A DNA stretch of 48,917 nucleotides from an uncultured Mycoplasmatales bacterium (lineage in GTDB: Bacteria; Bacillota_I; Bacilli_A; UBA3375), in contig CALDDH010000006.1 in the NCBI GenBank assembly GCA_937936465.1, forward strand, positions 1 to 48,917, read 5' to 3'. The position numbers and the translations under genes were made by a program. How positions within the stretch are numbered: position 1 is the stretch's first letter; each line of letters begins with the position of its first letter. The notes beneath the pieces were generated by a model. The model saw nothing but the letters and a program-made list of their open reading frames with translations. It ran no database searches and was not told the origin of the DNA. This document shows, one piece after another, positions 24,716 through 35,178 of the stretch.

Positions 24716-27323
24716 AAATTTATGGATTAAATTTTTTAAAGAAAATGGACATCATATTGAAGAAAGTCAATCACTAATGCCTGTTAATGATGACACCTTA
24801 CTTTTCATTAATTCAGGTGTTGCAGTTTTAAAGAAATATTTTGATGGATCAGAAAAACCATTTTCACCAAAAATTGCTAATGTTCAAAAAGCAATTAGAA
24901 CTAATGATATTGAAAATGTTGGAGTTACATCAAGACATCAAACACTTTTCGAAATGTTAGGTAATTTTTCAATTGGTGATTATTTTAAAGTTGAAGCAAT
25001 TGATTATGCATACGAGTTTTTAACTAATTCAAAATGGTTAAATATTCCAATTGATAAATTATATTTCACAGTTCACCCTGAAGATAGTGATACATTTAAT
25101 AAATGGATTGAATTAGGAATTAAAAGTGAAAGGATTATTAAAACAATTGATAATTTCTGGGAAATTGGTCAAGGTCCAGGTGGTCCAAATACAGAAATAT
25201 TTTTTGATCGTGGTCAAAAATATGATCATCGTGATCCAATTGAATTATTGGAAGAAGACTTGGAAAATGACCGTATTATTGAAATATGGAATATTGTATT
25301 TTCAGAGTATAATTGTCAACCAGATAGTTTGAAGCGTTCTGACTATAAAGAACTACCACAAAAAAATATTGATACAGGTTTAGGATTAGAGAGACTTGCA
25401 TGTATAATGCAAGATGTTGAAACAAATTTTGAAACAGATAATTTCCAAGTTATAATTTCTGAAATAGAAAAGTATACTAAAGTTAAATATCAAGAAAATA
25501 AGCTTGCATTTAGAGTTATTGCAGATCATATTAGAGCAATTGTATTTGCCATTTCAGATGGTATAATGCCAAGTAATGAATCAAGGGGTTATGTTATTCG
25601 TCGGCTTATTAGAAGAAGTCTTACTTTTGCTCAAGTTCATTTAGAAATAAACGAAGGATTACTGACTAAATTAATTGAAACAGTAATTAAACTCTATCAA
25701 GTTTATTACACCCATTTAGTAGATAATCAAAAAGAAGTTAAAAAAATAATTTTTAATGAAGAACAAAAATTTTTAACTACTTTAGAAAGTGGTTTGTTGC
25801 AGCTTAATAAAGAATTAAAAAATAATAATTTTATTAGTGCAGCAATTGCTTTTAAATTGTATGATACATATGGTTTTCCTATTGAATTAACACAAGAAAT
25901 AGCAATGGATAAAAATATTGTAGTTGATATGGAAGGTTTTAAAGCAGAAATGGATAAACAAAAAGCAAGAGCAAGGTCAGCTCATCAACAAAATAGTGAA
26001 ATGGCTATTCAAAATCAATTATTACAAAATATTCAATTAGATAGTATATTTGTTGGTTATGATGACTTATCAACAAAAAGTATAATCATTTTAATAACTG
26101 ATTTAGAAACAGAATTAAGAGATACAGATAAATTAAAAGAAGTATATATTATTTTAGATAAAACACCTTTTTATGCAGAAAGTGGTGGGCAAGTTGCAGA
26201 TGTTGGAACTATTAATGGAAATATTGTTATTGATGTTCAGAAAATAACAAATGGTCAATTTTTACATAAAGTTATTTTAACTGAGCCTTTAAATTTAAAT
26301 CAAGAAGTTTATTGTCAAGTTGATCTTTTTAATCGCCAACAAATAGCCAAAAATCACTCAGCAACCCATTTATTACATTTAGGATTGGAAAAATTTGTCG
26401 GTAAGTTTGCAAAGCAAGCAGGATCTTATCAAGATAAAAAAAGAATTAGATTTGATTTTACCAACCCGGAAGCTATAAATCAAGAAACAATTAATTTAAT
26501 TGAACAATTTGTTAATCAACAAATTCAAGCAAGTCAAATAGTAGAAATTAAGGAGATGAAATTAGATGATGCAAAAAAAATTGGTGCTAATGCTTTATTT
26601 GGAGAAAAATATCAAGATGATGTTCGTGTAGTAAAAATTGGGGACTCCATTGAATTATGTGGAGGAACACATGTTAAAAATACATTAGAAATTGAAAGAT
26701 TCAAAATAATTAGTGAAGTTAGTATTGGTTCAGGTGTTAGAAGGATTGAAGCATTAACTAGCAGTAATATTGATCAGTATGCACAAAATTTAATTGATGA
26801 ATATGATACATTAACAAATGCCTTGTTTGATAAACTTAAAAATATGCAAGAGATTAAATTGGATGAACTTGAAAAAAAATTAATTAAAATAAAAACATAT
26901 CAGGATTTTATTGAAATTGACATTGATAGATTAGAATTAGATTTAAAAACACTTAATGATCAATTAATATATATTAAACAAAAAAACCTACAAAAAGATA
27001 CTAATAATATACTTAAATTAAAACAAGAACTTGAGTTATTAATTAAACCATATTTTGATCATCAGAAAATTGAGTATACATGTGAGCATATTGAGATGAA
27101 ATTAATGCGTGAATTAAGTGATCAATTAATTGCTGAAAATGAAAACTTAATTGTTATTTTGAAAAATATTAGTGATAATAAAATTCAAATTATTGTTAAA
27201 TGCTCTAAATCAATTAGTAATAATTATTCTGCTAAAGAAATATTGAATAGTGAATTAAAACAATATAATGGTAAAGGTGGAGGAAATAATCAAATGGCTC
27301 AAGGTGGAGGTGTCATTAAATAA
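24696..27323 (+). CDS. alaS: Alanyl-tRNA synthetase
   Basis: Class II synthetase that charges tRNA-Ala. 875 residues, full length. The catalytic N-terminus has FKENGHH, RTNDIENVGVTSRHQT, FEMLGNFSIGDYFK and GLGLERLA. The editing domain has the zinc ligands HSATH and CGGTH. The C-terminal domain ends GKGGGNNQMAQGGG, close to the usual GGRPDMAQAGG. Start overlaps the permease gene; SD GGAGAAG. It is the last gene of the operon and is followed by a strong terminator. Confidence 0.98.
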   Translation: MTTDQIRNLWIKFFKENGHHIEESQSLMPVNDDTLLFINSGVAVLKKYFDGSEKPFSPKIANVQKAIRTNDIENVGVTSRHQTLFEMLGNFSIGDYFKVEAIDYAYEFLTNSKWLNIPIDKLYFTVHPEDSDTFNKWIELGIKSERIIKTIDNFWEIGQGPGGPNTEIFFDRGQKYDHRDPIELLEEDLENDRIIEIWNIVFSEYNCQPDSLKRSDYKELPQKNIDTGLGLERLACIMQDVETNFETDNFQVIISEIEKYTKVKYQENKLAFRVIADHIRAIVFAISDGIMPSNESRGYVIRRLIRRSLTFAQVHLEINEGLLTKLIETVIKLYQVYYTHLVDNQKEVKKIIFNEEQKFLTTLESGLLQLNKELKNNNFISAAIAFKLYDTYGFPIELTQEIAMDKNIVVDMEGFKAEMDKQKARARSAHQQNSEMAIQNQLLQNIQLDSIFVGYDDLSTKSIIILITDLETELRDTDKLKEVYIILDKTPFYAESGGQVADVGTINGNIVIDVQKITNGQFLHKVILTEPLNLNQEVYCQVDLFNRQQIAKNHSATHLLHLGLEKFVGKFAKQAGSYQDKKRIRFDFTNPEAINQETINLIEQFVNQQIQASQIVEIKEMKLDDAKKIGANALFGEKYQDDVRVVKIGDSIELCGGTHVKNTLEIERFKIISEVSIGSGVRRIEALTSSNIDQYAQNLIDEYDTLTNALFDKLKNMQEIKLDELEKKLIKIKTYQDFIEIDIDRLELDLKTLNDQLIYIKQKNLQKDTNNILKLKQELELLIKPYFDHQKIEYTCEHIEMKLMRELSDQLIAENENLIVILKNISDNKIQIIVKCSKSISNNYSAKEILNSELKQYNGKGGGNNQMAQGGGVIK

Positions 27324-27353
27324 AAGATTAGAGTTATTTTAATCTAATCTTTT
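27322..27353 (+). terminator. Intrinsic terminator after alaS
   Basis: AAAAGATTAGA (27322-27332) and TCTAATCTTTT (27343-27353) form an 11-bp stem with a 10-base loop, followed by a T-rich tract. The stem begins inside the alaS stop codon. Confidence 0.85.
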
Positions 27354-27378
27354 ATTTTCATAATAAAAAATTAAAATA

Positions 27379-27407
27379 TTGTATAATTTTAATTTTTATT
27401 GTATAAT
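27379..27407 (+). promoter_or_regulatory. Chitinase promoter
   Basis: TTGTAT (27379-27384), a 17-base spacer and TATAAT (27402-27407). A second TGTATAAT at 27380-27387 is an alternative -10. SD AAAGGGG precedes the chitinase ATG at 27461. Confidence 0.6.
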
Positions 27408-27460
27408 ATTTATGGGTTTTGATTAATTGTTTTTATAAGGAAAATAAAAGGGGTATTTTC

Positions 27461-30400
27461 ATGAAAAAAAAACTAATAATCATTGTAACAGGAATAATTC
27501 TTATAGGGGTTGTTGTATTCGGATCGTTTAATCTTTATGCACAATATAGTAATAATGGCTATCGTAGTGTAATGTACTATGGTGACTGGTCAGTATGGGG
27601 AGGACAAAGTAACTATTATCCTAAAGACATACCAGCGGATAAAATAACGCATTTAAATTATGCTTTTTTAGATTTTGATCAAAATGGTAATTTAGTATGG
27701 ACAGATCAACAGGCAGCTGTTGGAGCACCAGTTGGTCAAGACGGTGTTGGTTGGGATCAAATAAATTCTGGTTTAATTCCAGCTATTAAAGAATTAAAGT
27801 CAGAAAATCCTAATTTAAAAGTAGGTATTTCACTTGGAGGATGGTCTAAGTCAGGAGACTTTTCAACAGTAGCAGCTGACCCGATCAAGCGAGCTAATTT
27901 AATTGATCAAACAATTCAATTTATTGATTATGTTGGATTTGATTTTGTAGATATCGATTGGGAATATCCAAATAGTGTTAGGCAACCTGATTTGATAGAT
28001 AATAAAAGAGATGAAGGAACGCCAGCAGCAAATCCATCAGATATTGAAAATTTTACAATATTACTTGAAGAATTTAGAGTAGCACTAGATGAGCTAGGTG
28101 AAACTAATGACAAATATTATGAGTTATCTGTTGCAGTACCAGCAAGCGTAACTGCTTTAGAAAATAACTATCAAATTGAACAAGTTTTTGAAATTTGTGA
28201 TTTTGTTAATTTAATGACATATGATTTGAATGGTGCATGGAGCCCAACAACGGGTCACCAAACTAACTTATATAGTAGTTCACAAGATCCAATGGGTGAT
28301 GAGGGATATTCAATTGATAAAGTTGTTCAATATTTAATTAATGACAAAGGTGTAGATAGTTCCAAAATTGTTATAGGATCAGCTTTTTATACAAGAGGTT
28401 GGCAAGGTGTTGAATCAGAAAACAATGGATTATATTCAAACGTAATTAAAACAGGTGAAGATGCAGATGGTACACCTAGTGCTGGAGCAGTTAATGAAGC
28501 ACCATTAGTCTCAGGTGATGGAGGAAGGTTAGGTGGTGTTTGGTCTTATCGTAATTTAGATCAATTAAAAGCTAAATATCCAGACTTAGAAGAATATTGG
28601 GATGATGAAGCAAAGGCACCATATTTATATAGTGAAGAAGATGGTCTTTTCTTTACATATGATAATCCAAGGTCAGTAACTGAAAAAAGTAATTATGTTA
28701 AAGAAAATAATTTAGGTGGAATTATATCATGGCAATCTTCAAATGATAGTCCAACCGATTCATCTAAAAGAGATGAATTAACAAATGTAATTTATGATAA
28801 TTTAATAGTAGGACAAAATTATGAAAATAAAACTATTTATCCAGAAAATAATATTGATGTTGAAATAAAGCCAATTGATAATGATTATCAGTTTGGATAT
28901 GAAATTACAGTTGATAACCTTGATCAATTAACAGAAAGCAATCAAGTTTTAAAAGATGTAGAATTAAAGTCTAAGTCACTTAGTTTACCAAAATATTATA
29001 TTAAAACAAGTGATACAGTAATTGGTACAGATTATAGAGGTGGAATATTTAAAGATGAAGGATCAGGGTTATATTCTTTTGATTTGGCGGGTGTTTATGA
29101 TGCTAGGTTTTTAAAACCACAAGAATCATACACATTTAATGTTTATACAAAAGATCAAGTTAATGTAAGTAACATTGAAAGCATATCTGTATCTACAAGG
29201 TCTTCATCAACTGGACCAGAAATTACCAATCAAGAAATTTATTCTTCTAATCTTGATAATTCTCCAACTATTAATGGAATAAATAATTTAACAATATCTC
29301 AGTTTAGTGAATTTGATTCAATGGATGGTGTAAGTGCATTAGATATAGAAGATGGTGATTTAACAAATCAAATTACAATTAATGGAGAAGTTAATACCGA
29401 AGTTATTGGTCAATATAATCTTAACTATTCAGTAGTTGATCAAAGTGGTAATCAAACAGAGGAAAGTAGGACAGTAGATGTCATTGAAAATGGCATTCCT
29501 AATTTCATTGGTTTGGATGCTCAAAGTATTGTTGAAGGTACTGAATTTGATCCAATGAAAGGTGTAACAGCTGTTGATATAGAAGATGGTGATATAACTA
29601 ATAACATTGAAGTTATCGGTCAAGTTGATAGTGACAAATCAGGTCAATATATATTAACTTATCAGGTTGAAGATTCTGATCAAAATGTTATAACTCAGGA
29701 CCGAGTTATTAGTGTAGAAGAAAATCAACCACCAGTTATTGTTGGGGCTGAAAATATATCTATTAAAAAAGATTCAAATTTTGATCCAATGAAAGGTGTA
29801 ACAGCTGATGATGATTTTGATGGTGATATAACTGATCAGATTCAAGTGATTGGAGAAGTTAATACAGGTGTTGAAGCAACATATGAACTATATTATAAAA
29901 TAACAGATAGTAATCAAGTTGAAACACTGATTATGCGTAAAGTTATCGTTGTATCTGATCAAAATAGTGATGTAACTGAAATGGTTAATCCAGAAGATAA
30001 AGTCCTAATTGGTTATTGGCATAACTGGGTTGGTGGAGATGGGTATAAAGGTGGAACAGCACAGGAGATGAAACTAACAGATGTTAATGATTATTATAAC
30101 GTTATTGCGGTTTCATTTATGAAGGTATATGATAATCAAGAATCAAGAATACCAACTTTTATCCCAGATCCAACAATATATCCAGATGAACAAGACTTTA
30201 TTGATGATATAGCAGAATTAAATTCACAAGGGACGAGTGTTATTTTATCATTAGGTGGTGCAGATGCTCATATTGAATTACAAGAAGGAGATTATATTGC
30301 ATTAGCTGATGAAATAATTCGTTTAACAGATAAATATGGATTTGATGGTATAGATATTGATTTAGAGCAAAGTGCAATTACTGCTGGGGATAATCAAACT

Positions 30401-31783
30401 GAAATAGTAAAAGCTTTGAAATTAGTTAAAGAGCACTACTTAGCTCAAGGAGAAAACTTTTTAATTGGAATGGCTCCAGAATTCCCATATTTAACTAAAC
30501 AAAATAATAAGTATCAATCTTATATTGAAGGATTAGATGGATATTATGATTGGATTGCACCACAATATTATAATCAAGCAGGTGATGGTGTTAGTGTTGG
30601 TTCTGAATGGATTGCCCAAAATAATGATCAAAGAAAAGAAGATTTTCTATATTATTTAACTAAGTCTATTTTGGAAGGAACAAATGGATATTTAGATTTA
30701 AATATTCCAAGTGATAAATTTGTAATAGGGTTGCCTTCTAATATTGATGCTGCAGCAAATGGTTATGTGCAAGACCCAGAAGATGTTAAAAATGCATATA
30801 AAAGATTAAAAGATGATGGTTATGATATCAAAGGGTTAATGACTTGGTCAGTTAATTGGGATCAAGGAACTAATTCATCAGATCAAAATTATAATGATCA
30901 GTTTGCAAATACATATGGACCATGGATTGAATCAATCGAAAATGATCAATCCAATAATCAAGCACCTAAATTAATCGGTTTAAAGGACCAAACAATTGAA
31001 GTGGGAGATACTTTTGATCCACTAGAAGGTATTTATGCACAAGATGATTATGATGGAGATATAACTGATGAAATTGAAATAACCGGTAGTGTAGATATTA
31101 ATAAAGCAGGTGTTTATGAATTAATATATCAAGTTGCAGACAAAGAGGGAATGAAAACTGAAAAAATTATTAAGATTACAGTTAAGGAAACAGTTAATAA
31201 TAATGATCCATACTTTATAGGAGTTGATGATAAATCTATTAATCAAGGTGATGATTTTGATTTATCAGCAGGAGTAAAAGCTTTTGATCAAGAAGATGGA
31301 GAAATTTCAAATAAGATTATTATAAAAGGTACAATTGATTCAAATGTTGCTGGAAAATATAATATTGAATATAGTGTTACAGATAACAATATGTCAACAA
31401 TAAAAGTTAATCGACAAATTACAGTTAAAAGTGATTCATCTGAAATTGATCCTGATGCAATACCTGATTATAATCCACAATATCACACACAAACTGGATA
31501 TACAAATGGTAGTATTGTAAAGTATAAAGGTAAAATTTGGAAACAAACAAGTGGTCAAATATCATGGTGGGGAGAACCGGGTAAACATGATGCTTGGACA
31601 CAAATTGCAGTTTATGATTATGATCAACCGATAGATGAGTGGGATGCAAATTATCAAACAAATAATGGTTACTACCCACAAGAAAAAGTAATTCACAATG
31701 GTAAAACTTGGATTCAAAATACTGAAAGTATTCTTTGGTGGGGAGAGCCAGGTGAACATAATGCATGGGTTGAAGTAAAATAA
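27461..31783 (+). CDS. Secreted chitinase with two GH18 domains
   Basis: 1440-residue exported glycosidase that should cut chitin. Order: signal peptide or anchor (1-28); GH18 domain 1 (~34-450) with D161-FV-D164-I-D166-W-E168 and SLGGWS; a linker domain; three Ig-like DUF5011/Cry22-type repeats (~602-835); GH18 domain 2 (~846-1140) with DGIDIDLE at 962-969 and SLGGAD; two more Ig-like repeats (~1167-1325); two CBM5/12-type chitin-binding modules (~1340-1388 and 1393-1440), each with a WWGEPG motif. Both GH18 centres keep DxxDxDxE, so both look active; one may be exo and the other endo. Start ATG 27461 has SD AAAGGGG. It is a single-gene unit. Confidence 0.93.
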   Translation: MKKKLIIIVTGIILIGVVVFGSFNLYAQYSNNGYRSVMYYGDWSVWGGQSNYYPKDIPADKITHLNYAFLDFDQNGNLVWTDQQAAVGAPVGQDGVGWDQINSGLIPAIKELKSENPNLKVGISLGGWSKSGDFSTVAADPIKRANLIDQTIQFIDYVGFDFVDIDWEYPNSVRQPDLIDNKRDEGTPAANPSDIENFTILLEEFRVALDELGETNDKYYELSVAVPASVTALENNYQIEQVFEICDFVNLMTYDLNGAWSPTTGHQTNLYSSSQDPMGDEGYSIDKVVQYLINDKGVDSSKIVIGSAFYTRGWQGVESENNGLYSNVIKTGEDADGTPSAGAVNEAPLVSGDGGRLGGVWSYRNLDQLKAKYPDLEEYWDDEAKAPYLYSEEDGLFFTYDNPRSVTEKSNYVKENNLGGIISWQSSNDSPTDSSKRDELTNVIYDNLIVGQNYENKTIYPENNIDVEIKPIDNDYQFGYEITVDNLDQLTESNQVLKDVELKSKSLSLPKYYIKTSDTVIGTDYRGGIFKDEGSGLYSFDLAGVYDARFLKPQESYTFNVYTKDQVNVSNIESISVSTRSSSTGPEITNQEIYSSNLDNSPTINGINNLTISQFSEFDSMDGVSALDIEDGDLTNQITINGEVNTEVIGQYNLNYSVVDQSGNQTEESRTVDVIENGIPNFIGLDAQSIVEGTEFDPMKGVTAVDIEDGDITNNIEVIGQVDSDKSGQYILTYQVEDSDQNVITQDRVISVEENQPPVIVGAENISIKKDSNFDPMKGVTADDDFDGDITDQIQVIGEVNTGVEATYELYYKITDSNQVETLIMRKVIVVSDQNSDVTEMVNPEDKVLIGYWHNWVGGDGYKGGTAQEMKLTDVNDYYNVIAVSFMKVYDNQESRIPTFIPDPTIYPDEQDFIDDIAELNSQGTSVILSLGGADAHIELQEGDYIALADEIIRLTDKYGFDGIDIDLEQSAITAGDNQTEIVKALKLVKEHYLAQGENFLIGMAPEFPYLTKQNNKYQSYIEGLDGYYDWIAPQYYNQAGDGVSVGSEWIAQNNDQRKEDFLYYLTKSILEGTNGYLDLNIPSDKFVIGLPSNIDAAANGYVQDPEDVKNAYKRLKDDGYDIKGLMTWSVNWDQGTNSSDQNYNDQFANTYGPWIESIENDQSNNQAPKLIGLKDQTIEVGDTFDPLEGIYAQDDYDGDITDEIEITGSVDINKAGVYELIYQVADKEGMKTEKIIKITVKETVNNNDPYFIGVDDKSINQGDDFDLSAGVKAFDQEDGEISNKIIIKGTIDSNVAGKYNIEYSVTDNNMSTIKVNRQITVKSDSSEIDPDAIPDYNPQYHTQTGYTNGSIVKYKGKIWKQTSGQISWWGEPGKHDAWTQIAVYDYDQPIDEWDANYQTNNGYYPQEKVIHNGKTWIQNTESILWWGEPGEHNAWVEVK

Positions 31784-31794
31784 ATGATAGAATT

Positions 31795-31825
31795 AAATAA
31801 GCTATTCTTAGCTTATTTTTTTTTA
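31795..31825 (+). terminator. Intrinsic terminator after the chitinase gene
   Basis: AAATAAGCTA (31795-31804), loop TTCT, TAGCTTATTT (31809-31818), then a T-tract. Ten-bp perfect stem. Confidence 0.88.
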
Positions 31826-31841
31826 TTAATAATCAAATTTT

Positions 31842-31870
31842 TTGTCATAATTTTTTGTCATAATTATAAA
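31842..31870 (+). promoter_or_regulatory. mtl operon promoter
   Basis: TTGTCA (31842-31847), a 17-base spacer and TATAAA (31865-31870). A near-copy of the first element (TTTTTTGTCATAA) is repeated just downstream. A further TATAAT at 31891-31896 lacks a -35. The start point would fall in the CRE-like site. Confidence 0.55.
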
Positions 31871-31872
31871 CA

Positions 31873-31888
31873 ATGGTAACGTTTTCTT
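31873..31888 (+). promoter_or_regulatory. CRE-like catabolite-repression operator
   Basis: ATGGTAACGTTTTCTT matches the CcpA operator consensus WTGNAANCGNWNNCWW at every fixed position but one (T for the first A). It lies at the probable transcription start of mtlA, a position expected to repress. CcpA itself is not in the window. A different LacI-family repressor could also use this palindrome. Confidence 0.55.
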
Positions 31889-31930
31889 TGTATAATATAA
31901 TTAAATTAAATTAAATGGAAAGGAATTATA

Positions 31931-33298
31931 ATGAATAGTAAGATTAAACAAATGGGTGGTTTTTTAAGTGGAATAATTATGCCAATAATTGGTGCATTTA
32001 TAGCGTGGGGGTTGATTACAGCATTATTTATTCCAGATGGTTGGTTACCAAATGAAAGTTTTGCAACACTAGTTGATCCGATGTTAATTTATTTACTACC
32101 AATCTTAATTGGTTATAGTGGTGGGAAATTAATTTACAAAGATAAAGGAGGATTAGTTGGTGCAATTGCTACAATGGGTGTTATAGTATCTGCTGATATT
32201 CCAATGTTTCTTGGAGCAATGATTATGGGACCAGTTGGAGGTATCAGTATCAAGAAATTTGATGAATTGCTTGATGGACGTGTTAAAAGTGGATTTGAAA
32301 TGCTAATTAATAATTATGCAGTTGGAATAATTGGAGCTATTTTAGCTGTTTTAGGCATCTTAATCGTTGGGCCAGTTGTTACATTTTTAACAGAATTATT
32401 TGGTTTAATTGTTAGTTTCTTAATTGATCATAATCTACTTTTCTTAACAAGTTTGATTATTGAACCAGCTAAAGTTTTATTTTTAAACAATGCAATTAAT
32501 CATGGAGTTTTAACACCACTTGGAAGTATTGATGTACAAGCAACAGGTCAATCAATATTATTTTTACTGGAAGCAAACCCAGGTCCTGGTGTTGGTATAC
32601 TATTAGCATTTGCCTTCTTTGGTAAAGGGAGCGCTAAAAGTACAGCGCCGGGTGCAATTGTAATTCAATTTTTTGGTGGTATCCATGAAATATATTTTCC
32701 ATACATTTTAATGAAACCTAAAATGATTATAGCTGCAATTTTTGGTTCAATGAGTGGAATTATTGTTTTTAGTCTATTAGGAGCAGGATTAATTGCCCCG
32801 GCATCACCAGGAAGTATTTTTGCAATAATAAGCATGGCACCAAAAGGTGGATTGTTTCCAGTGTTAGCTGGTGTATTTGTTTCAGCATTAGTAAGTTTTC
32901 TAATTGGAAGTCTTATTTTAAAATCAACTAGAGAAGTTGATGAAATAGATCAAGCTGTGAATAAAATGAATGAGATAAAAGGAAAAGAATCTAAAGTCAC
33001 ATCTAATTTATCTGAAAAAAAAAATAAAAAGATTGTATTTGCATGTGATGCAGGCATGGGCTCAAGTGCAATGGGTTCTGCTTTACTTAAGAAACTTGCA
33101 AAAGATAATGATCAAAGTGATTTAGATATTTCTAATCGAGCTTTGAAAGATTTAGATAATAATGTTGATTTAGTAATTACTCAAAAATCTTTTAATGAAG
33201 TTGCTAAAAAGTATGCTCCTAAAAGTCAAATATATTTAGTTGATAACTTCTTAGACAAAAAACAATATGAAAATTTATTAGAAAGTTTGAAAAAATGA
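31931..33298 (+). CDS. mtlA: PTS mannitol transporter, IICB components
   Basis: Takes up mannitol and phosphorylates it to mannitol-1-phosphate. The membrane IIC part (residues 1-~335) carries the family block FFGGIHEIYFPYILMKP with the conserved GGIHE. The IIB part (~368-455) begins KKIVFACDAGMGSSAMGSALL, whose Cys takes the phosphate from IIA. IIA is a separate gene (35175). SD AAAGGAA. TGA stop overlaps the mtlR ATG (ATGA). Confidence 0.95.
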   Translation: MNSKIKQMGGFLSGIIMPIIGAFIAWGLITALFIPDGWLPNESFATLVDPMLIYLLPILIGYSGGKLIYKDKGGLVGAIATMGVIVSADIPMFLGAMIMGPVGGISIKKFDELLDGRVKSGFEMLINNYAVGIIGAILAVLGILIVGPVVTFLTELFGLIVSFLIDHNLLFLTSLIIEPAKVLFLNNAINHGVLTPLGSIDVQATGQSILFLLEANPGPGVGILLAFAFFGKGSAKSTAPGAIVIQFFGGIHEIYFPYILMKPKMIIAAIFGSMSGIIVFSLLGAGLIAPASPGSIFAIISMAPKGGLFPVLAGVFVSALVSFLIGSLILKSTREVDEIDQAVNKMNEIKGKESKVTSNLSEKKNKKIVFACDAGMGSSAMGSALLKKLAKDNDQSDLDISNRALKDLDNNVDLVITQKSFNEVAKKYAPKSQIYLVDNFLDKKQYENLLESLKK

Positions 33299-35178
33299 TT
33301 AATTTAAGAAAAAGAAAAATAATTAATTTACTAATTAATAATCCATTAACATTTGAAGAAATTGAACAAGAAATTGGAGTATCAATTAGAACAATAAGAA
33401 GAGACTTTATTTTAATTAGTCATATATTGGAAAACTATGGATATTGGCTTGATAAAAAAAATAATTCATATGTAATTGATGATCCACACATGAATTTAAA
33501 AAGCATTCTAGAAAAAAATGATCAAGTTGATTTTGAACTTTTTGAAAAATTATTGATATATTGCTCTTTTTTAACAAATAAAGAAGCAACTATTAATTTA
33601 AAACAGCTAATAGATATTGTATTTATTTCAATTGATAAAATTAAACAAGAACTTGAGCTCTTCTTAATTGAAAACAAAATAAAATATACAATAATTAAGA
33701 ATAATTTAAAATTAGATATTTCCGATAATCAAAAATTTAAACTATATAATCAAATTATATTAAGATTTTTTTCTGCTTATAGTTTAGAAGAAATAATATT
33801 ACAAGAAGAAATAAAGGAACTGGGAATTTCTAAAATTAAACCATACTTATTAAATTATTTTGATATTAATCAATTTAATTATGTGATCAAAGAAGTTCAA
33901 ATTGTTTTTAATAAGTATAATAAATATTTAAGTGATCAAGAATTATTTGAATTAGTTATTAAAATTTTAATTTATTTAAAACATAAATATAATTTTAATT
34001 TTACAGATGAACTCATTTATGTTGCCAATGATCGAATTGCAGATGATTTAACTGCTATATTTAAATTAACATCAAAGCAAGATGGTAATTTTATTTTACA
34101 TGCAATTAGTAATTTAATAACTGATTTAGAGTTTGAAAAAATTGATTATAAACAAATAGAGAGAACACAAAGATTTATTTCTAAGATAGAAGATAAATTA
34201 AATTTAAAGTTTATGAAAATCAAAGATTTAGAATATAAAATAATAATGCATGATACAAGGACAAAAAAACAAGAATTACAAATTATTAGTAAAGATAAAA
34301 TTAAGTTTATGGATCAATTAATTATAGATAATAAAATTGTTTATGATGTAATTGAGCAAATTAATCAAGAACTAAATTTATATTCTGATTCAGAGTTATT
34401 ACAAATATTTATTTATATATTAATGTCTGTTGAAGAAAGTATCATTACAAGAGATTATAAAATATTAGTTGTATGTTCAAGTGGGATTGCAACATCACAG
34501 ATGATAAAAAAACAAATTCAAATGTTTTTGCCTAATGCTGAAGTTGATAATATACCTTTAGTTAAAGCAATAAAATTTAATCATGATAATTTTGATTTAA
34601 TAATTTCTAATATTGCAACCCCTAATAATTTTGAAGATATTATTGTAAATTACAGTCTTCAAGATAGCGATTTTTTAAATATTAAAAATTTATTACTAAA
34701 GAGAAAACAAATTAATTATGAAAACAAAAAAAAAGATCAAGTTAATTTAAATAATTTTAATTATAGTAATTTAGATCAAGAAGATGGATTGAAAAAACAT
34801 TTATTAATTTTAAAGAAAGAAAATTTAATTGAAAATGATTTATATATTTATGAAAAATTAAAAAAGAGAGAAGAACTTGGAATTGGGATTCCAGAAAGTG
34901 ATATAGCATTCTATCATACAAAAAGTAGTTCGATTAAACAAATCATAATTCATACTTTTATTACATCAAAATTTGAAGTTTTGGGTCTTGATTTAAAAAA
35001 TCAAAAATGTAAAATAATTTTATTAATGCTTATACCAGAAAGTATAACAAGTAATTATTTAGAAAAGATTAATCAATTAAGTTATGAATTGATTAGTAAT
35101 AAGCAATTAATTAATGAAATATCTACAGGAAAATTGTCATACTTACAAGAAATTATAAAAGTGGAGGAAGAAAAATGA
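33295..35178 (+). CDS. mtlR: MtlR-type PRD transcription activator
   Basis: 627 residues. An N-terminal HTH (LTFEEIEQEIGVSIRTIRRDF) is followed by two PTS-regulation domains (~175-385), an EIIB-like domain with VVCSSGIATSQM near residue 391, and an EIIA-like domain with GIGIPESDIAFYHTKS near 528-543. Phosphorylation of these domains by the PTS should set activity by mannitol supply, as in Bacillus MtlR. It is translationally coupled to mtlA, and its end overlaps mtlF by four bases. The likely target is the mtl promoter. Confidence 0.9.
   Translation: MINLRKRKIINLLINNPLTFEEIEQEIGVSIRTIRRDFILISHILENYGYWLDKKNNSYVIDDPHMNLKSILEKNDQVDFELFEKLLIYCSFLTNKEATINLKQLIDIVFISIDKIKQELELFLIENKIKYTIIKNNLKLDISDNQKFKLYNQIILRFFSAYSLEEIILQEEIKELGISKIKPYLLNYFDINQFNYVIKEVQIVFNKYNKYLSDQELFELVIKILIYLKHKYNFNFTDELIYVANDRIADDLTAIFKLTSKQDGNFILHAISNLITDLEFEKIDYKQIERTQRFISKIEDKLNLKFMKIKDLEYKIIMHDTRTKKQELQIISKDKIKFMDQLIIDNKIVYDVIEQINQELNLYSDSELLQIFIYILMSVEESIITRDYKILVVCSSGIATSQMIKKQIQMFLPNAEVDNIPLVKAIKFNHDNFDLIISNIATPNNFEDIIVNYSLQDSDFLNIKNLLLKRKQINYENKKKDQVNLNNFNYSNLDQEDGLKKHLLILKKENLIENDLYIYEKLKKREELGIGIPESDIAFYHTKSSSIKQIIIHTFITSKFEVLGLDLKNQKCKIILLMLIPESITSNYLEKINQLSYELISNKQLINEISTGKLSYLQEIIKVEEEK

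Noticed and set aside
31425-31766. Antisense ORFs of 113 and 65 codons opposite the chitinase 3' end
   Set aside because: They mirror the repeated chitin-binding modules, have no SD and no protein-like composition.
31838-31865. Tandem TTTTTTGTCATAA copies as a repeat array
   Set aside because: Only two copies, explained by duplicated -35-like sequence; no CRISPR-type spacing anywhere in the window.
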